DNA from: Pricia mediterranea
GTDB lineage: Bacteria > Bacteroidota > Bacteroidia > Flavobacteriales > Flavobacteriaceae
Length of the DNA stretch: 64,000 nucleotides
Direction of reading: 5' to 3'
NCBI RefSeq assembly: GCF_032248455.1
Contig: NZ_JAVTTP010000001.1
Location: 1,424,501-1,488,500 of the forward strand
This document shows positions 1 to 8,135 of the stretch, piece after piece. A model generated the notes under the pieces. It ran no database searches. It had not been told where the DNA came from and was given only the letters and a program-made list of their open reading frames with translations. Within the stretch, counting starts at the first letter, position 1. Each line of letters starts with the position of its first letter. A program made the position numbers and the translations under genes.

Positions 1-89
1 TCCAGTTCCGTGCCGTTGAACCTAAGCGTAATGGCATGCATCCTTTTCTTGTCCCCCAATCGTTTTCTACCACCTTTGTTGCTAGCCAT
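1..89 (-). CDS. MobC-like mobilization protein, N-terminal part (cut by window edge)
   Basis: The reverse strand from 89 opens with ATG and reads a basic Gly/Arg/Lys-rich stretch followed by HAITLRF, then runs off the window edge. The pattern (GRKRLG, basic residues, then a short beta strand such as LRF) matches the start of the protein at 55070-55456, a ribbon-helix-helix accessory protein of relaxosomes. Such proteins bind the origin of transfer and help the relaxase. Only about 29 residues are visible, so the call rests mainly on similarity to the second copy and on the shared leader DNA upstream. Confidence 0.6.
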   Translation of the reverse strand, partial: MASNKGGRKRLGDKKRMHAITLRFNGTEL

Positions 90-520
90 TTTTTATCTCG
101 ATTTTAATCGGATTTCACTTCGTAGAAGTAGGCAGTTTTGCGCTGTGCAAAACATCACTTGCTATCCACCTTCGTGGATAAATACAGTATATAGAATTTG
201 AATATAACTAACTTATTATCTATTATTTGACTCGTAAAATCATATCGAACCATATGAGACTATTTGGGTACAAAAACGAAATCTATCCGGTCTAATATGG
301 TCTTTAAAAAATTAAGGAAATATGGAATATTCAGGTTTTTTGTGGGCAGGGGGAGAAAAGGGCAAGCGGTTTTTTTACCGCTTGGGCTTTTGTGCGGCCG
401 CGAGGTTGTCGTTCAAAACTGGAACGGAAAGACGACCGAAAGCGGGCGGGCGAAGGTCGTCCGCTCGGGAGGATTGGAGTGAAAGGATTGCATGACTTCC
501 CCAGGAGCTTGGGCACAATA
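90..520. other. Leader of mobilization module, copy A (putative oriT region)
   Basis: No convincing gene. The stretch is recognisably related to 55460-55890: both carry a short run ending in a CGGATAAATA-like motif or similar, an AT-rich zone, a GGAACCATAT-like block, a GTGGxxAGGGGGAG block, the hairpin at 363-384 and a final G-rich block with GACTTCC. The homology is at nucleotide level and the reading frames drift, so it is probably a cis-acting region. Lying just upstream of mobC, it is the natural place for an origin of transfer; that role is inferred. Confidence 0.5.
363..384. other. Hairpin conserved in both mobilization leaders
   Basis: CAAGCGGT at 363-370 pairs with ACCGCTTG at 377-384 around a T-rich loop. 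The second leader has CAAGCGGC/GCCGCTTG at 55727-55748, so the innermost base pair has changed on both sides and pairing is kept. Confidence 0.65.
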
Positions 521-565
521 TGTCCTAGAAACAAATGGTCAAAAAGTAGAATCCTTTTGACATTT

Positions 566-608
566 CATTTAGCGATAAACCCTAAAAATTGGGGTTTATC
601 GCTAAATG
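566..608. repeat. Perfect 17-bp inverted repeat
   Basis: CATTTAGCGATAAACCC at 566-582 is followed after a 9-nt loop by its exact reverse complement at 592-608. It lies between the mobilization leader and the end of the HTH gene. There is no clear T-tract on either side, so a terminator is possible but a recombination or protein-binding site is equally open. Confidence 0.7.
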
Positions 609-678
609 ATATATAATGGGAAAGCGTATAATCTATGGAGTTAGTAATTCCGATTTGACATGAAGAAATTAGTTGTCA

Positions 679-951
679 TCAAAAAGGCTCTTTGGCGTGT
701 GCTTCAAGATATTCGATGATGGAATCCCGGTCGTAAACGATGTGTTTCTTTTCGGGCTGCGAAAACCTGATCTTGCCCTCATCCCTTAATTTCTGTAAGG
801 TGGTAGGAGATTTTATTCTCAGCATCTGCATCGCTTCTTTTTTGCCGACCCACTTATCTGCAATGACAGGTTTTATTTCGGATTTGACATACTTTATAAC
901 TTCCCCAATTAGGGTCAAAAATGCTTTTTCTTCTATACAGATTACGTTCAT
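679..951 (-). CDS. Excisionase-like helix-turn-helix protein
   Basis: Protein of about 90 residues starting MNVICIEEK; an in-frame TTG six codons upstream (969) is a weaker start. The core reads KWVGKKEAMQMLRIKS then TLQKLRDEGKIRFSQ and a final YDRDSIIEYLEAH. This is the layout of the small MerR/HTH_17-type domain proteins found on Bacteroidota conjugative and mobilizable elements, where they act as recombination directionality factors or local regulators. It sits between the mobilization leader and the Fic/AbiE genes, consistent with belonging to the mobile module at the left edge. Target and exact role cannot be told from sequence. Confidence 0.7.
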   Translation of the reverse strand: MNVICIEEKAFLTLIGEVIKYVKSEIKPVIADKWVGKKEAMQMLRIKSPTTLQKLRDEGKIRFSQPEKKHIVYDRDSIIEYLEAHAKEPF

Positions 952-1111
952 AGATTGCCAATATAACAAATGATTTTTGGTATTTCCAAATCTGAAAACA
1001 GATGAAAATACATGAAAAGAAATTACGCGATGATTACGCTTAAGATGGAAACTTTAGACTAAGAAAAGAGAAAGACCGGCACAAATTCAACTATTACCAT
1101 TTGCCTGATTA

Positions 1112-1132
1112 GGTATCACAAATTGTGATACC
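1112..1132. promoter_or_regulatory. 21-bp perfect palindrome (operator candidate)
   Basis: GGTATCACAA-A-TTGTGATACC, with 10-bp arms around one base, upstream of the Fic gene. A near-identical palindrome lies at 2965-2985 upstream of the AbiEi gene. This indicates a shared operator, perhaps bound by the winged-helix domain of one or both products. Confidence 0.65.
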
Positions 1133-1144
1133 ATAAGTCTTGTG

Positions 1145-1320
1145 TTGGAAAATATTTTGCTAAAAGTAGGCTATACTAGAAAGTATTTTGCCCAAAACGA
1201 ATCGTCAGCGTTTTATTGGAAGGACATAGAAACGATTACAGTAGAAAATATTTTACTTTAAATGGGTTATATTGGAAAATATTTTGCAATTTTGTCTTTA
1301 AAATAGTTATAGTGGAAAAA
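1145..1320. repeat. Degenerate direct repeats around the Fic start
   Basis: The motif TTGGAAAATATTTTGC occurs exactly at 1145-1160 and 1272-1287, with variants at 1175-1191 (one G for A plus changes in front) and 1241-1256, and a decayed copy from 1311. Three copies are preceded by a similar TTTAAAATxGxTATA-like run, giving a unit of about 31 bp. The core AAAATATTTT is self-complementary. Because the repeats run through the first codons of the longest reading frame, they argue that translation begins after them, near 1312. Confidence 0.6.
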
Positions 1321-2793
1321 AATACGCCTTTACATCTGCAAGAAATCATCTATGGTTCGCCAGACTCGGTAACTTCCCGTAGGATATCAAAGTGGGAAGA
1401 CGAAGGTATCGTACGCAAAATTGCACCAAGAATCTACACCTCGAATCTTGAAGATATCCCGGCAGCTATTATACGCCGTAACCTGTTTCCTATTCTTGGA
1501 AATTTATATCCCGATGCCATATTAAGCCATCGATCTGCTTTCGAGTTCGCTCCAACGGCAAACGACCAAATCTTCGTGACCTATAAATACACTAAAAAAA
1601 TACAACTTCCCGGCATTACCATACGTTTTATGGATGGACCAAAAGCGATCGAGGGCGACACTTCTTTCTCAGGAGCGTTGATGGTTTCGCAACGAGAACG
1701 TGCCTTGCTCGAAAACCTTCAGGTTTCACGACAGACTGGTGCGGATTCCAAAACGCTTGCCTATCCTCAAATAGAGGAAAAACTAGAAAAAATCATCCGC
1801 GTTAATGGAGAAGATGAACTCAACCAAGTTCGTGACCGTGCCAGGGATATTTCCAAAGAATTGGGAATGGAGAAGGAGTTCAAGAAGCTCAATAAAATTA
1901 TAAGTGCCTTATTGGCCACACGACCTGCCAGAGAGCTGAAATCGCCCGTGGCAAAGGCACGGGCAATAAACAGTCCTTATGACCCTGCCCGTATGCAATT
2001 ATTCGAAATCCTTTTTAGGGAATTGAAACAACAAGAGTTCAAATACCGTGAGGAACAGAATACGAGTACGGAGGCATATCGAAATTTTGCGTTCTACGAA
2101 AGTTACTTTTCCAACTATATCGAAGGCACCGTTTTTGAGATTAACGAAGCAAAGCAAGTAATCGCCACTCAGCAGCCCCTACCTGCACGAAACGAAGATT
2201 CGCACGATGTGCTAGGAACCTATCAATTGGTTTCCAGTAAACGGGAAATGAAAATAGTTCCATACTCCGCTGAGAATTTTTTAGAAATTCTTCAATACCG
2301 CCATGCAATTCTACTCAGCGCGCGCACCGATAAAAAACCCGGCAAATTCAAGGATAAGAACAATCAGGCAGGCGACACAACATTCGTTGATATGGAACTG
2401 GTACGAGGCACATTGTTACAGAGCTTTGACTTTTATAAAGCATTGACACATCCTTTTGCAAAGGCTGTTTATATGATGTTCGTCGTAAGCGAAGTACATC
2501 CTTTTTTGGACGGCAATGGCCGTATCGCGCGCGTAATGATGAACGCTGAACTATCCACGGTCGATCAGACCAAAATCATTGTCCCCACCGTCTATCGCGA
2601 GGATTATTTAGGAGGATTACGGAGATTGACAAGAAACAACGACCCTAAAGTTTATATCAGGATGTTAGAGCGTGCACAGGCATTTAGCGACACTCTTTTA
2701 GGAAACAACATGGAGGCGATGGAAGTTGTTTTACGGGCAAGCAACGCCTTTACCGAAAGCAATGAAGGGGTTTTGAAAATCGTCGATTCATAA
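1312..2793 (+). CDS. Fic family protein with AbiEi-like N-terminal domain
   Basis: Fic domains transfer AMP or a related group from a nucleotide to a hydroxyl of a target protein. The active-site loop reads HPFLDGNGRIAR (His at about residue 396 of the protein starting at 1312), matching HxFx(D/E)GNGRxxR with all key residues. A class II-type inhibitory motif SNYIEGT lies upstream (Glu near residue 271), so the enzyme should be self-inhibited. The first 200 residues look like a winged-helix AbiEi-type antitoxin/regulator: short wHTH, then ILSHRSAFEF. The frame is open from TTG 1216, but upstream DNA is made of regulatory repeats, so GTG 1312 is preferred. Likely autoregulated through the palindrome at 1112. 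Probable role: regulator/toxin-like protein of a mobile island; the target is unknown. Confidence 0.8.
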   Translation: MEKNTPLHLQEIIYGSPDSVTSRRISKWEDEGIVRKIAPRIYTSNLEDIPAAIIRRNLFPILGNLYPDAILSHRSAFEFAPTANDQIFVTYKYTKKIQLPGITIRFMDGPKAIEGDTSFSGALMVSQRERALLENLQVSRQTGADSKTLAYPQIEEKLEKIIRVNGEDELNQVRDRARDISKELGMEKEFKKLNKIISALLATRPARELKSPVAKARAINSPYDPARMQLFEILFRELKQQEFKYREEQNTSTEAYRNFAFYESYFSNYIEGTVFEINEAKQVIATQQPLPARNEDSHDVLGTYQLVSSKREMKIVPYSAENFLEILQYRHAILLSARTDKKPGKFKDKNNQAGDTTFVDMELVRGTLLQSFDFYKALTHPFAKAVYMMFVVSEVHPFLDGNGRIARVMMNAELSTVDQTKIIVPTVYREDYLGGLRRLTRNNDPKVYIRMLERAQAFSDTLLGNNMEAMEVVLRASNAFTESNEGVLKIVDS

Positions 2794-2964
2794 TAGAATT
2801 TGGCTATTCTAAATTCGGAAAATCTCGAAAAGTGTTGGGCAGCAAAACGCAGGCGGACAATTCTTCTTCGGTCGCTTGGTCTTTTGTCCTCAAACTTAAA
2901 ACGGAAATTCCGAACAAAAAGAGAGGAATCGGCATGAGATTATAAATGGCTCTTTGACCAAAGA

Positions 2965-2985
2965 GGTATCACATTTTGTGATACC
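2965..2985. promoter_or_regulatory. 21-bp palindrome, second operator copy
   Basis: GGTATCACA-TTT-TGTGATACC, 44 bp before the AbiEi start. It matches the palindrome at 1112-1132 in 19 of 21 positions; the differences are in or beside the centre. Confidence 0.65.
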
Positions 2986-3028
2986 TTAAATCTAGTAGTT
3001 TGGTCTGCCATATGCTTTTCAGCTTTCG

Positions 3029-3928
3029 ATGTTAAATAGGAATAGGAACAACAAGAAGAGTTTATTTTTGAATTTTTTTAGTAAAAATTCGAGTTTATCC
3101 CCAAAAAATGGTAATTTACTCGAAATTTTACTAAGGTTGGATGTATCCGAATACATAAAAGTCTGTTTATCAAGGGAAGAATACTCCTTTACTTGGGATG
3201 AGCTAAGGGGTGCCATTGGTAAACCCACCACTGCCATCAAAAAAGAAGTAACCTATTTAACCTCCAAAAAGGAGTTAATTGCCTTACGGCAAAATTTCTA
3301 TTTGATAATACCCCCTAGGTATGCCACCCAAGGGAAACTTCCGATTGAACTTTACATACACAAATTGTTTAAATATCTCAATAGGGAATATTATTTGGGA
3401 GGGTTCTCCGCGGCAAAGTTTCATGGGGCATCTCATCAACAAATTCAAAAAGAATACGTCTTTACCACAAAGCCTGCTTTGTTATCCATCTCAAAAGGAG
3501 GTATGGACATCCAATTTTTTACACTTTCCAATTGGCCAAAATCGAATATCATTCGTAAAAAATCGGATGCCGGATATTTTAATGTCTCGGATCCTATTTT
3601 GACCATTGCGGATCTGATTTATCATCAAACGAAATTGGGCGGTCTAAATAGAATGTTGGCCAATATCGAAGAGCTTCTTGAAGAAGTGCAACTGTCAGAT
3701 TTGCAAGAACTCTTAAAATGGTATCCAAATAAAAGTGTTTTACAGCGCTTGGGCTTTCTGATCGAGTATCTACAGCCTGAAAGCGAATTGCTGAACCCTA
3801 TAATGACCTACTTAGTAAATAACCGATATTATCCCGTTTTACTGAACACCTTTGACAAGGGCAGACCGGGGGCAGTTGACAATGGATGGAAAGTGGCTAT
3901 AAATCTTGAATTGGAGAGCGATATATGA
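3029..3928 (+). CDS. AbiEi-type antitoxin (type IV toxin-antitoxin)
   Basis: 299-residue protein with an N-terminal winged-helix region (about residues 50-95, including TWDELRGAIGK) and the AbiEi signature YYLGGFSAAKFHGASHQQ near residues 126-143. AbiEi proteins repress their own operon and neutralise the nucleotidyltransferase toxin AbiEii encoded next to them. Here the stop codon overlaps an ATG (ATGA at 3925-3928) that opens an AbiEii-like reading frame, the usual operon arrangement, but that toxin gene is cut short. The palindrome 44 bp upstream is the probable autoregulatory operator. The antitoxin itself looks intact and of usual length. Confidence 0.85.
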   Translation: MLNRNRNNKKSLFLNFFSKNSSLSPKNGNLLEILLRLDVSEYIKVCLSREEYSFTWDELRGAIGKPTTAIKKEVTYLTSKKELIALRQNFYLIIPPRYATQGKLPIELYIHKLFKYLNREYYLGGFSAAKFHGASHQQIQKEYVFTTKPALLSISKGGMDIQFFTLSNWPKSNIIRKKSDAGYFNVSDPILTIADLIYHQTKLGGLNRMLANIEELLEEVQLSDLQELLKWYPNKSVLQRLGFLIEYLQPESELLNPIMTYLVNNRYYPVLLNTFDKGRPGAVDNGWKVAINLELESDI

Positions 3929-4062
3929 TACCCAGACCGGACATCGCACAATGGCAGAAGCATGCACCTTGGAAATCATTTTTTCAAGTGGAGCAGGCAA
4001 GCGTGAAGCAAAAATTCCATAGATCCTATGTCGGTTCGTCCATGGTGTATCCAATCTCTTAA
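3925..4062 (+). pseudogene. AbiEii toxin remnant (5' end only)
   Basis: 45 codons starting in the ATGA overlap with the antitoxin. The first 24 residues, MIPRPDIAQWQKHAPWK then FFQVEQ, match the very conserved start of AbiEii nucleotidyltransferases. The reading frame then loses similarity and stops. The GG(T/S)xL-type catalytic region expected soon after is absent, so no active toxin can be made. A deletion directly after the VEQ residues is the simplest explanation. Confidence 0.75.
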
Positions 4063-4081
4063 AGGATGACCAATAAAATAG

Positions 4082-4116
4082 TTGCGATATACTACAAATT
4101 ATGTAGCTTATCGCAA
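4082..4116. repeat. 35-bp imperfect palindrome
   Basis: TTGCGATA and CTACA on the left pair with TGTAG and TATCGCAA on the right, with two unmatched bases between blocks and AATTA in the centre. It lies after the toxin remnant. The shape resembles an operator; it could also be a terminator for the antitoxin operon, though no T-run follows. Confidence 0.5.
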
Positions 4117-4206
4117 ACAGAATATGTAGGTTAGAGACTTTTGAGTTTCAGATTAGAAGTTGCTGGTAACATACTATGGTTAATTGGGGTATAATGGATT
4201 TGGAAT

Positions 4207-4365
4207 TCAAGAATTCAAAACCGCATCCAACGCATCATCGGCATCTTTCTGGATAAAATTTGCCTGATACATGATGGTCGTTTTTAAATCACTATGTCGA
4301 TATAGTTTTTGCAACATTAGGGGCGAAATGGCATCCCCTGCGTTGTGTCCGAATGAATGTGCTTG
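4207..4365 (-). pseudogene. Tyrosine recombinase C-terminal remnant, copy 1
   Basis: The reverse strand encodes the last ~50 residues of a tyrosine integrase, including GDAISPLMLQKLYRHSDLKT and MYQANFI, ending in LNS and a stop. It is about 85-90% identical in DNA to the 3' end of the larger remnant at 6309-6838. The catalytic Tyr of the MYQ motif is present but the rest of the gene is missing, and the similarity ends just upstream of the GDAI block. Confidence 0.8.
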
Positions 4366-4396
4366 AACGGTAGTTTAATTTCTTGGATAAATACTT

Positions 4397-5950
4397 TCAT
4401 ACTAATTTCTTCGCTATCGGCTTTCCCTGTAAACCGGCATCTACGAGATACGCCATAAATTTGGCAAAAGGTTCGATATTATTTTCAACACTCGCACTTT
4501 CAAGTGCCTGCATATAGCTGTCCCTTTCTTCTATCGGAATTACAGTCCATGGATACCCCCCTGAGATAAGCATCACGTTCATTAAGAAACGACCCATACG
4601 ACCGTTTCCATCCATATAGGGGTGTATGTGCACAAAGAAAAAATGTCCCAGTACCGCACGTACGCCAGCCACTTTTTCAGATGCCAGCAACTCAAAGAGC
4701 AAGGGCATTACTTCCCGTACACCGTGCACATTAATCGGGGTATGAATGGACTGACCAATATAGACTTGGGCATTTCGGTACCCTGCCAAATCCGAAGGTT
4801 TTAATATTCCAGTGGTAATGCTGGGACCAAATAATTCCCTGTACCAATCACCGTGTTCTTCATCTGTGACCTTCCCCGGATTCTCTCCTTCGAAAATTCG
4901 CTGAATACTTTTCTTGACCGCGTTGAATGCCAACCAGTACCCCCTAGCGGCCATGGCATCTTTTTGTTTCAAGTCTGCTTCATTATCTTCCAGATTCCAT
5001 TCTCCACTTCGAACGCGCTCGATCAGTTCCGGAGTTACCTTATATTTTTCAATGGATAACGAATGATAGGCATCGGTTACATAGATTTCATCGATTTTTT
5101 CCATGTATGATTTCAAATCATCAGGAATGCCTGGGGCTTTTGGAAAGGCTGCAATTACAACTTCCCTCATTTCTTGCCACATCAATTTTATTCGATTTAC
5201 ATACGGAGATCGTTCTCTTGGGTCAAATTTTATCGGAGACGGTTCTTTGAACGGATCCGTTTCCCTGACATCATATCCGGCAGCTATCATTGTTTTTGAA
5301 ATCTCGTCTGCAATTTTATCTTGTCCCAGATTTCGATACGCGCCGACCAGTCTTCCGGCAATGGTGGAGTGTCCGCCTTCGAGTAAGATTGGAAGCAATT
5401 CGGATGCGTCCCGTATCATCATAAGTGCGGTTCTCGAATCAATGGATTGTTTCGTGAATGTTGACGGAGTACTATGCACTATGGAAGAAGCTAGACTAAC
5501 AATTCGTATTCCGTTGCGGGTTTCGATTTCCGCTACATCTGGCAAGGGCGATTTCATAACGAATATCGAAGTACCAAATAGTAATTTTGTAACTGAATTG
5601 TTGCCTTTGGTAGACCTTACGATCAATTGCCCTGGCACAACATTGTTTCCGGCATGGAACATCAAAGATTGCTCTGCCGAAATACAGTAATCCTCTCCGT
5701 AGCGATCTTGTAAATATCTTGCGGAAAAGTCCCAAAAGGAGGTAAACCAAGAGGTACTATCGCCTTGTTGTTCGTCATGCGGTGTGCCGATGTACCATCC
5801 TTTAACTACTTCCTTTATAAATCCATTTTTAATCAATCTCTCTTTATGCACCCTGGACAGATCATCGGCCTTAATAGCAACGATGCCCGAATCTTGTAGT
5901 GCTTTGAGCCTTTCCAATGATTCCGCTAGTTTTTCTCCCGGTGTTGCCAT
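4397..5950 (-). CDS. Fic family protein, second copy
   Basis: 517-residue protein with a complete Fic loop HPYMDGNGRMGR (His at residue 443). The N-terminal 200 residues form an AbiEi/DUF6088-like region with a wHTH (GFIKEVVKGWYIG) and YCISAEQSLMFHAGN. An upstream HSLSIEKY stretch near residue 294 is the likely inhibitory helix, although it has Lys where the canonical motif has Gly or Asn after the Glu. It is only distantly related to the Fic protein at 1312-2793. Transcribed toward the integrase remnant. The tandem repeats at 6022-6115 just upstream of the start are a likely operator. Expected to AMPylate a protein target or act as a regulator. Confidence 0.85.
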   Translation of the reverse strand: MATPGEKLAESLERLKALQDSGIVAIKADDLSRVHKERLIKNGFIKEVVKGWYIGTPHDEQQGDSTSWFTSFWDFSARYLQDRYGEDYCISAEQSLMFHAGNNVVPGQLIVRSTKGNNSVTKLLFGTSIFVMKSPLPDVAEIETRNGIRIVSLASSIVHSTPSTFTKQSIDSRTALMMIRDASELLPILLEGGHSTIAGRLVGAYRNLGQDKIADEISKTMIAAGYDVRETDPFKEPSPIKFDPRERSPYVNRIKLMWQEMREVVIAAFPKAPGIPDDLKSYMEKIDEIYVTDAYHSLSIEKYKVTPELIERVRSGEWNLEDNEADLKQKDAMAARGYWLAFNAVKKSIQRIFEGENPGKVTDEEHGDWYRELFGPSITTGILKPSDLAGYRNAQVYIGQSIHTPINVHGVREVMPLLFELLASEKVAGVRAVLGHFFFVHIHPYMDGNGRMGRFLMNVMLISGGYPWTVIPIEERDSYMQALESASVENNIEPFAKFMAYLVDAGLQGKPIAKKLV

Positions 5951-6021
5951 TTTAATATTTTAATTTTGCGGATACGCCTTCATAAATTTCTAGGCATAAC
6001 CTAAGTCCAATATCGGACGTT

Positions 6022-6115
6022 AATTATTAACTGATGTTGTGCTTAAATTATTATTAGAAGATGTGTGATAATTATTAATTGATGCTGTGTTAAAATTATT
6101 ATTAAATGCTAAAAT
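6022..6115. repeat. Two tandem 47-bp repeats upstream of fic
   Basis: Units begin at 6022 and 6069, each reading TAATTATTAAxTGATGxTGTG then an AAATTATTATTA run. They lie 70-165 bp upstream of the divergent-most start at 5950 and are AT-rich with short internal palindromes. A repressor-binding site is the natural reading. Confidence 0.55.
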
Positions 6116-6170
6116 AGCAAATATCAATAATCCAACCTGTAAATTTCATTTATTTTTAAAAATTTTACAA

Positions 6171-6299
6171 TGAACTCGTCTTGAGTTGATGTTTGGAACC
6201 GAGAATGAAGGCTTTTGTGGTCTGATGAAGCCAAAAATGGCAAAATCAGGACACAAAATGCGAAATTCGCAGGTAAAAGATGAACTCAAGACGAGTTCA
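6171..6299. mobile_element. 129-bp element with 17-bp terminal inverted repeats (MITE-like)
   Basis: TGAACTCGTCTTGAGTT at 6171-6187 is exactly inverted at 6283-6299. The interior has no gene. Size and symmetry suggest a miniature inverted-repeat element, but no clear target duplication is seen, so a long hairpin terminator or recombination site is an alternative. Confidence 0.45.
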
Positions 6300-6308
6300 A
6301 TAACCTTT

Positions 6309-6838
6309 TTAAGAATTCAAAACAGCATCCAAGGCATCATCCGCATCTTTATGGATAAAATTTGCCTGATACATGATGGTCGTTTTTAAATCGCTATGCC
6401 GATACAGTTTTTGCAGCATCAGGGGCGAAATGGCATCCCCTGCAATATTACCAAAAGAGTGGCGGGCAATATGGTTGGAAAGCGTTTTTGTAATCCCGCA
6501 TTTTTCGGCAATCTCTTTTAGATATTTGTTAAGTACAGCGGTTCCACTGCGGGTCTTTACAAATATGTCTCGCTTGCTATTGGGATTCGCTTTTTTCAGA
6601 TAGGGAAAAATATAACCGGCATTTGACTGGCGCAACGGTCGGTAAAAACCTAATATCTCCTCGGCCTGATCGGGAATTTTTAGGCTTACCGGCTTTTCGT
6701 TTTTGTTCATGGTATAATAGAGACGGCCGTCCATCAAATCGGCCCATTTCATTTGCAGCACGTCCGAAATCCGGATTCCTGCAAAATAATAAGAGAACAA
6801 ACCAGACGTTTCGGGTATGCCACATAGGGCTGTCTTCC
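6309..6838 (-). pseudogene. Tyrosine recombinase (integrase), 5'-truncated
   Basis: About 170 codons of the catalytic half of a phage-type integrase: FSYYFAGIRISDVLQMKW contains the first catalytic Arg, HIARHSFGN holds the His-x-x-Arg box, HSDLKTTIMYQANF holds the second His region and nucleophile Tyr. The N-terminal core-binding domain is missing; the sequence breaks near 6838 into a relaxase fragment. Bacteroidota integrases of this type are normally about 400 residues. Probably inactive. The last ~155 bp are duplicated at 4207-4365. Confidence 0.85.
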
Positions 6839-6839
6839 T

Positions 6840-7121
6840 CTAGTCCCACGTTTTCAATGCGTTTGATCTCTTCCTGCCCTTGAACTTCGAGTAATCGGTA
6901 AGTTCATCCTTAAATCCGTTGAAGATCTCTTCCTCTGTGGGCTTTTTGCTTCCCAATAGATTGCCAAGGGCATAGACGCCCTTTCGAAGCAATCGGGCCT
7001 GTTTTTCACCCATCTGTACTTGGGAAACGGTATGCAGTATTTCCCTAAACCCTTTTTCCCTATGATGATCCAATAGCTGCAAAGGGAGATTGGGCCTAAC
7101 CACCTCCACCGACCGTACCAT
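6840..7121 (-). pseudogene. Relaxase-associated C-terminal fragment
   Basis: About 90 residues matching the extreme C-terminus of the product of 52768-54170: both share SVExVxPNL, HHxxxGxREIL, LRKGVYAxxxLLG and FNGFKDExTD. The rest of the gene is absent. This is the trace of a third mobilization module, older than the two at the left edge and at 52.8-55.5 kb, and it directly abuts the integrase remnant. Confidence 0.75.
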
Positions 7122-7169
7122 TCAGCTTTCGGGGCATATGTTGCGGCAGTCCGTCATGGGGATCCGATA

Positions 7170-7560
7170 GGTCGTACGAAGATGCGATGGAAGATCGAAA
7201 ACTCTATGAAATGTACGATGTGGAAATCATTGGCGAAAAGACCATGGACGACTGAAATGTCTGAATACTTGAACTCAACGCCAAAGTGGATGATGCCACC
7301 TACGAAAAACAGAAAATGTGGGTACACCAAGAACGGCTCGTACCTTAAAAATAAGAGATGTATGCCAAAAGCGGACAATTATTAAAAAAAGGTTGTTGCT
7401 CAGCGATGTACAGCAAGAAGACGGCTGCTGGTATCCCATGGCCATGAACTATAAAGACGTGCTCAAAGACGGCAAAGGCATCGATTTCATCGTGACCCAA
7501 ATAGAATTCAACACCGAAATACCGGAGTATATTTTTAGTAAAGCGGGGTTGAAGCAGTAA
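7170..7560 (+). pseudogene. Outer-membrane lipoprotein-sorting (LolA-like) protein, decayed
   Basis: In one frame the DNA reads SYEDAMEDRKLYEMYDVEI, then LELNAKVDDATYEKQKMWV and EMYAKSGQLLKK, broken by four stop codons; after a one-base shift near 7390 it continues LLSDVQQEDGCWYPMAM to EIPEYIFSKAGLKQ and stop. These blocks in this order match the C-terminal two-thirds of the periplasmic outer-membrane lipoprotein-sorting family of Bacteroidota. The 5' part is missing at the junction near 7140. Clearly non-functional. Confidence 0.75.
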
Positions 7561-7650
7561 AAATGAATTACCTTGATGCGGATCTTCGATTTATCCCAAT
7601 AATTATAATAAACAAGAACATTAATAATTAACATTTAAAATCGATCTATC

Positions 7651-8019
7651 ATGAAGAAGTTAGTATTTGTATGTATGTTTTTAGGATTTGTAACCCAGGC
7701 CTTCGCCCAACTTAACGAAAAAGAACTTATCGGAACTTGGAAGTATAATGTCTCGACCGATCAAGGGCCCTTGACAGGAACCCTGAACTTCGCCGAAGAA
7801 AAGGGGAAACTGGCCGGGAAAGTAGTCAGTAGCGACGGTCAATCATGGACCATGAAATCTCTGGAGATAAAAGAAGCCCATACCGTTAATTTTGAAGTGA
7901 CCCCGCAAGGGGAGACTTTTAAGTCAAGCTTGAACTTTAAGGAAGATACATTTACCGGTATGACAGGCCCGGCACATACCCAATATAAAGTTACCGGCGA
8001 AAGGAAAAAAGAATTGTAA
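7651..8019 (+). CDS. Small secreted protein
   Basis: 122 residues with a clean signal peptide (MKKLVFVCMFLGFVTQAFA, cleavage before Q). The mature part is about 100 residues of predicted beta strands (ELIGTWKYNV, GTLNFAEEKGKLAGKVV, NFEVTPQGETFKSSLNF). The GTW start resembles small lipocalin-like domains, but this is a fold guess only. Exported to the periplasm or outside. It precedes the serine hydrolase at 8136 by 116 bp on the same strand and may be co-transcribed. Confidence 0.75.
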   Translation: MKKLVFVCMFLGFVTQAFAQLNEKELIGTWKYNVSTDQGPLTGTLNFAEEKGKLAGKVVSSDGQSWTMKSLEIKEAHTVNFEVTPQGETFKSSLNFKEDTFTGMTGPAHTQYKVTGERKKEL

Positions 8020-8135
8020 AAGGGAACCTCAAAAAAAATAGCTCATTAAACTTTTTAGTTGAAACCGCTTCAGAGACTTCGTAAACAAGTGAAAGAAAAA
8101 ATCTAAACGATTTCAATAATAGAACAAAGTAGAAC

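Noticed and set aside
264-482. Short frame in the left leader, with a relative at 55626-55916
   Set aside because: Similarity is in the DNA; the frames do not stay in register, so a protein is unlikely.
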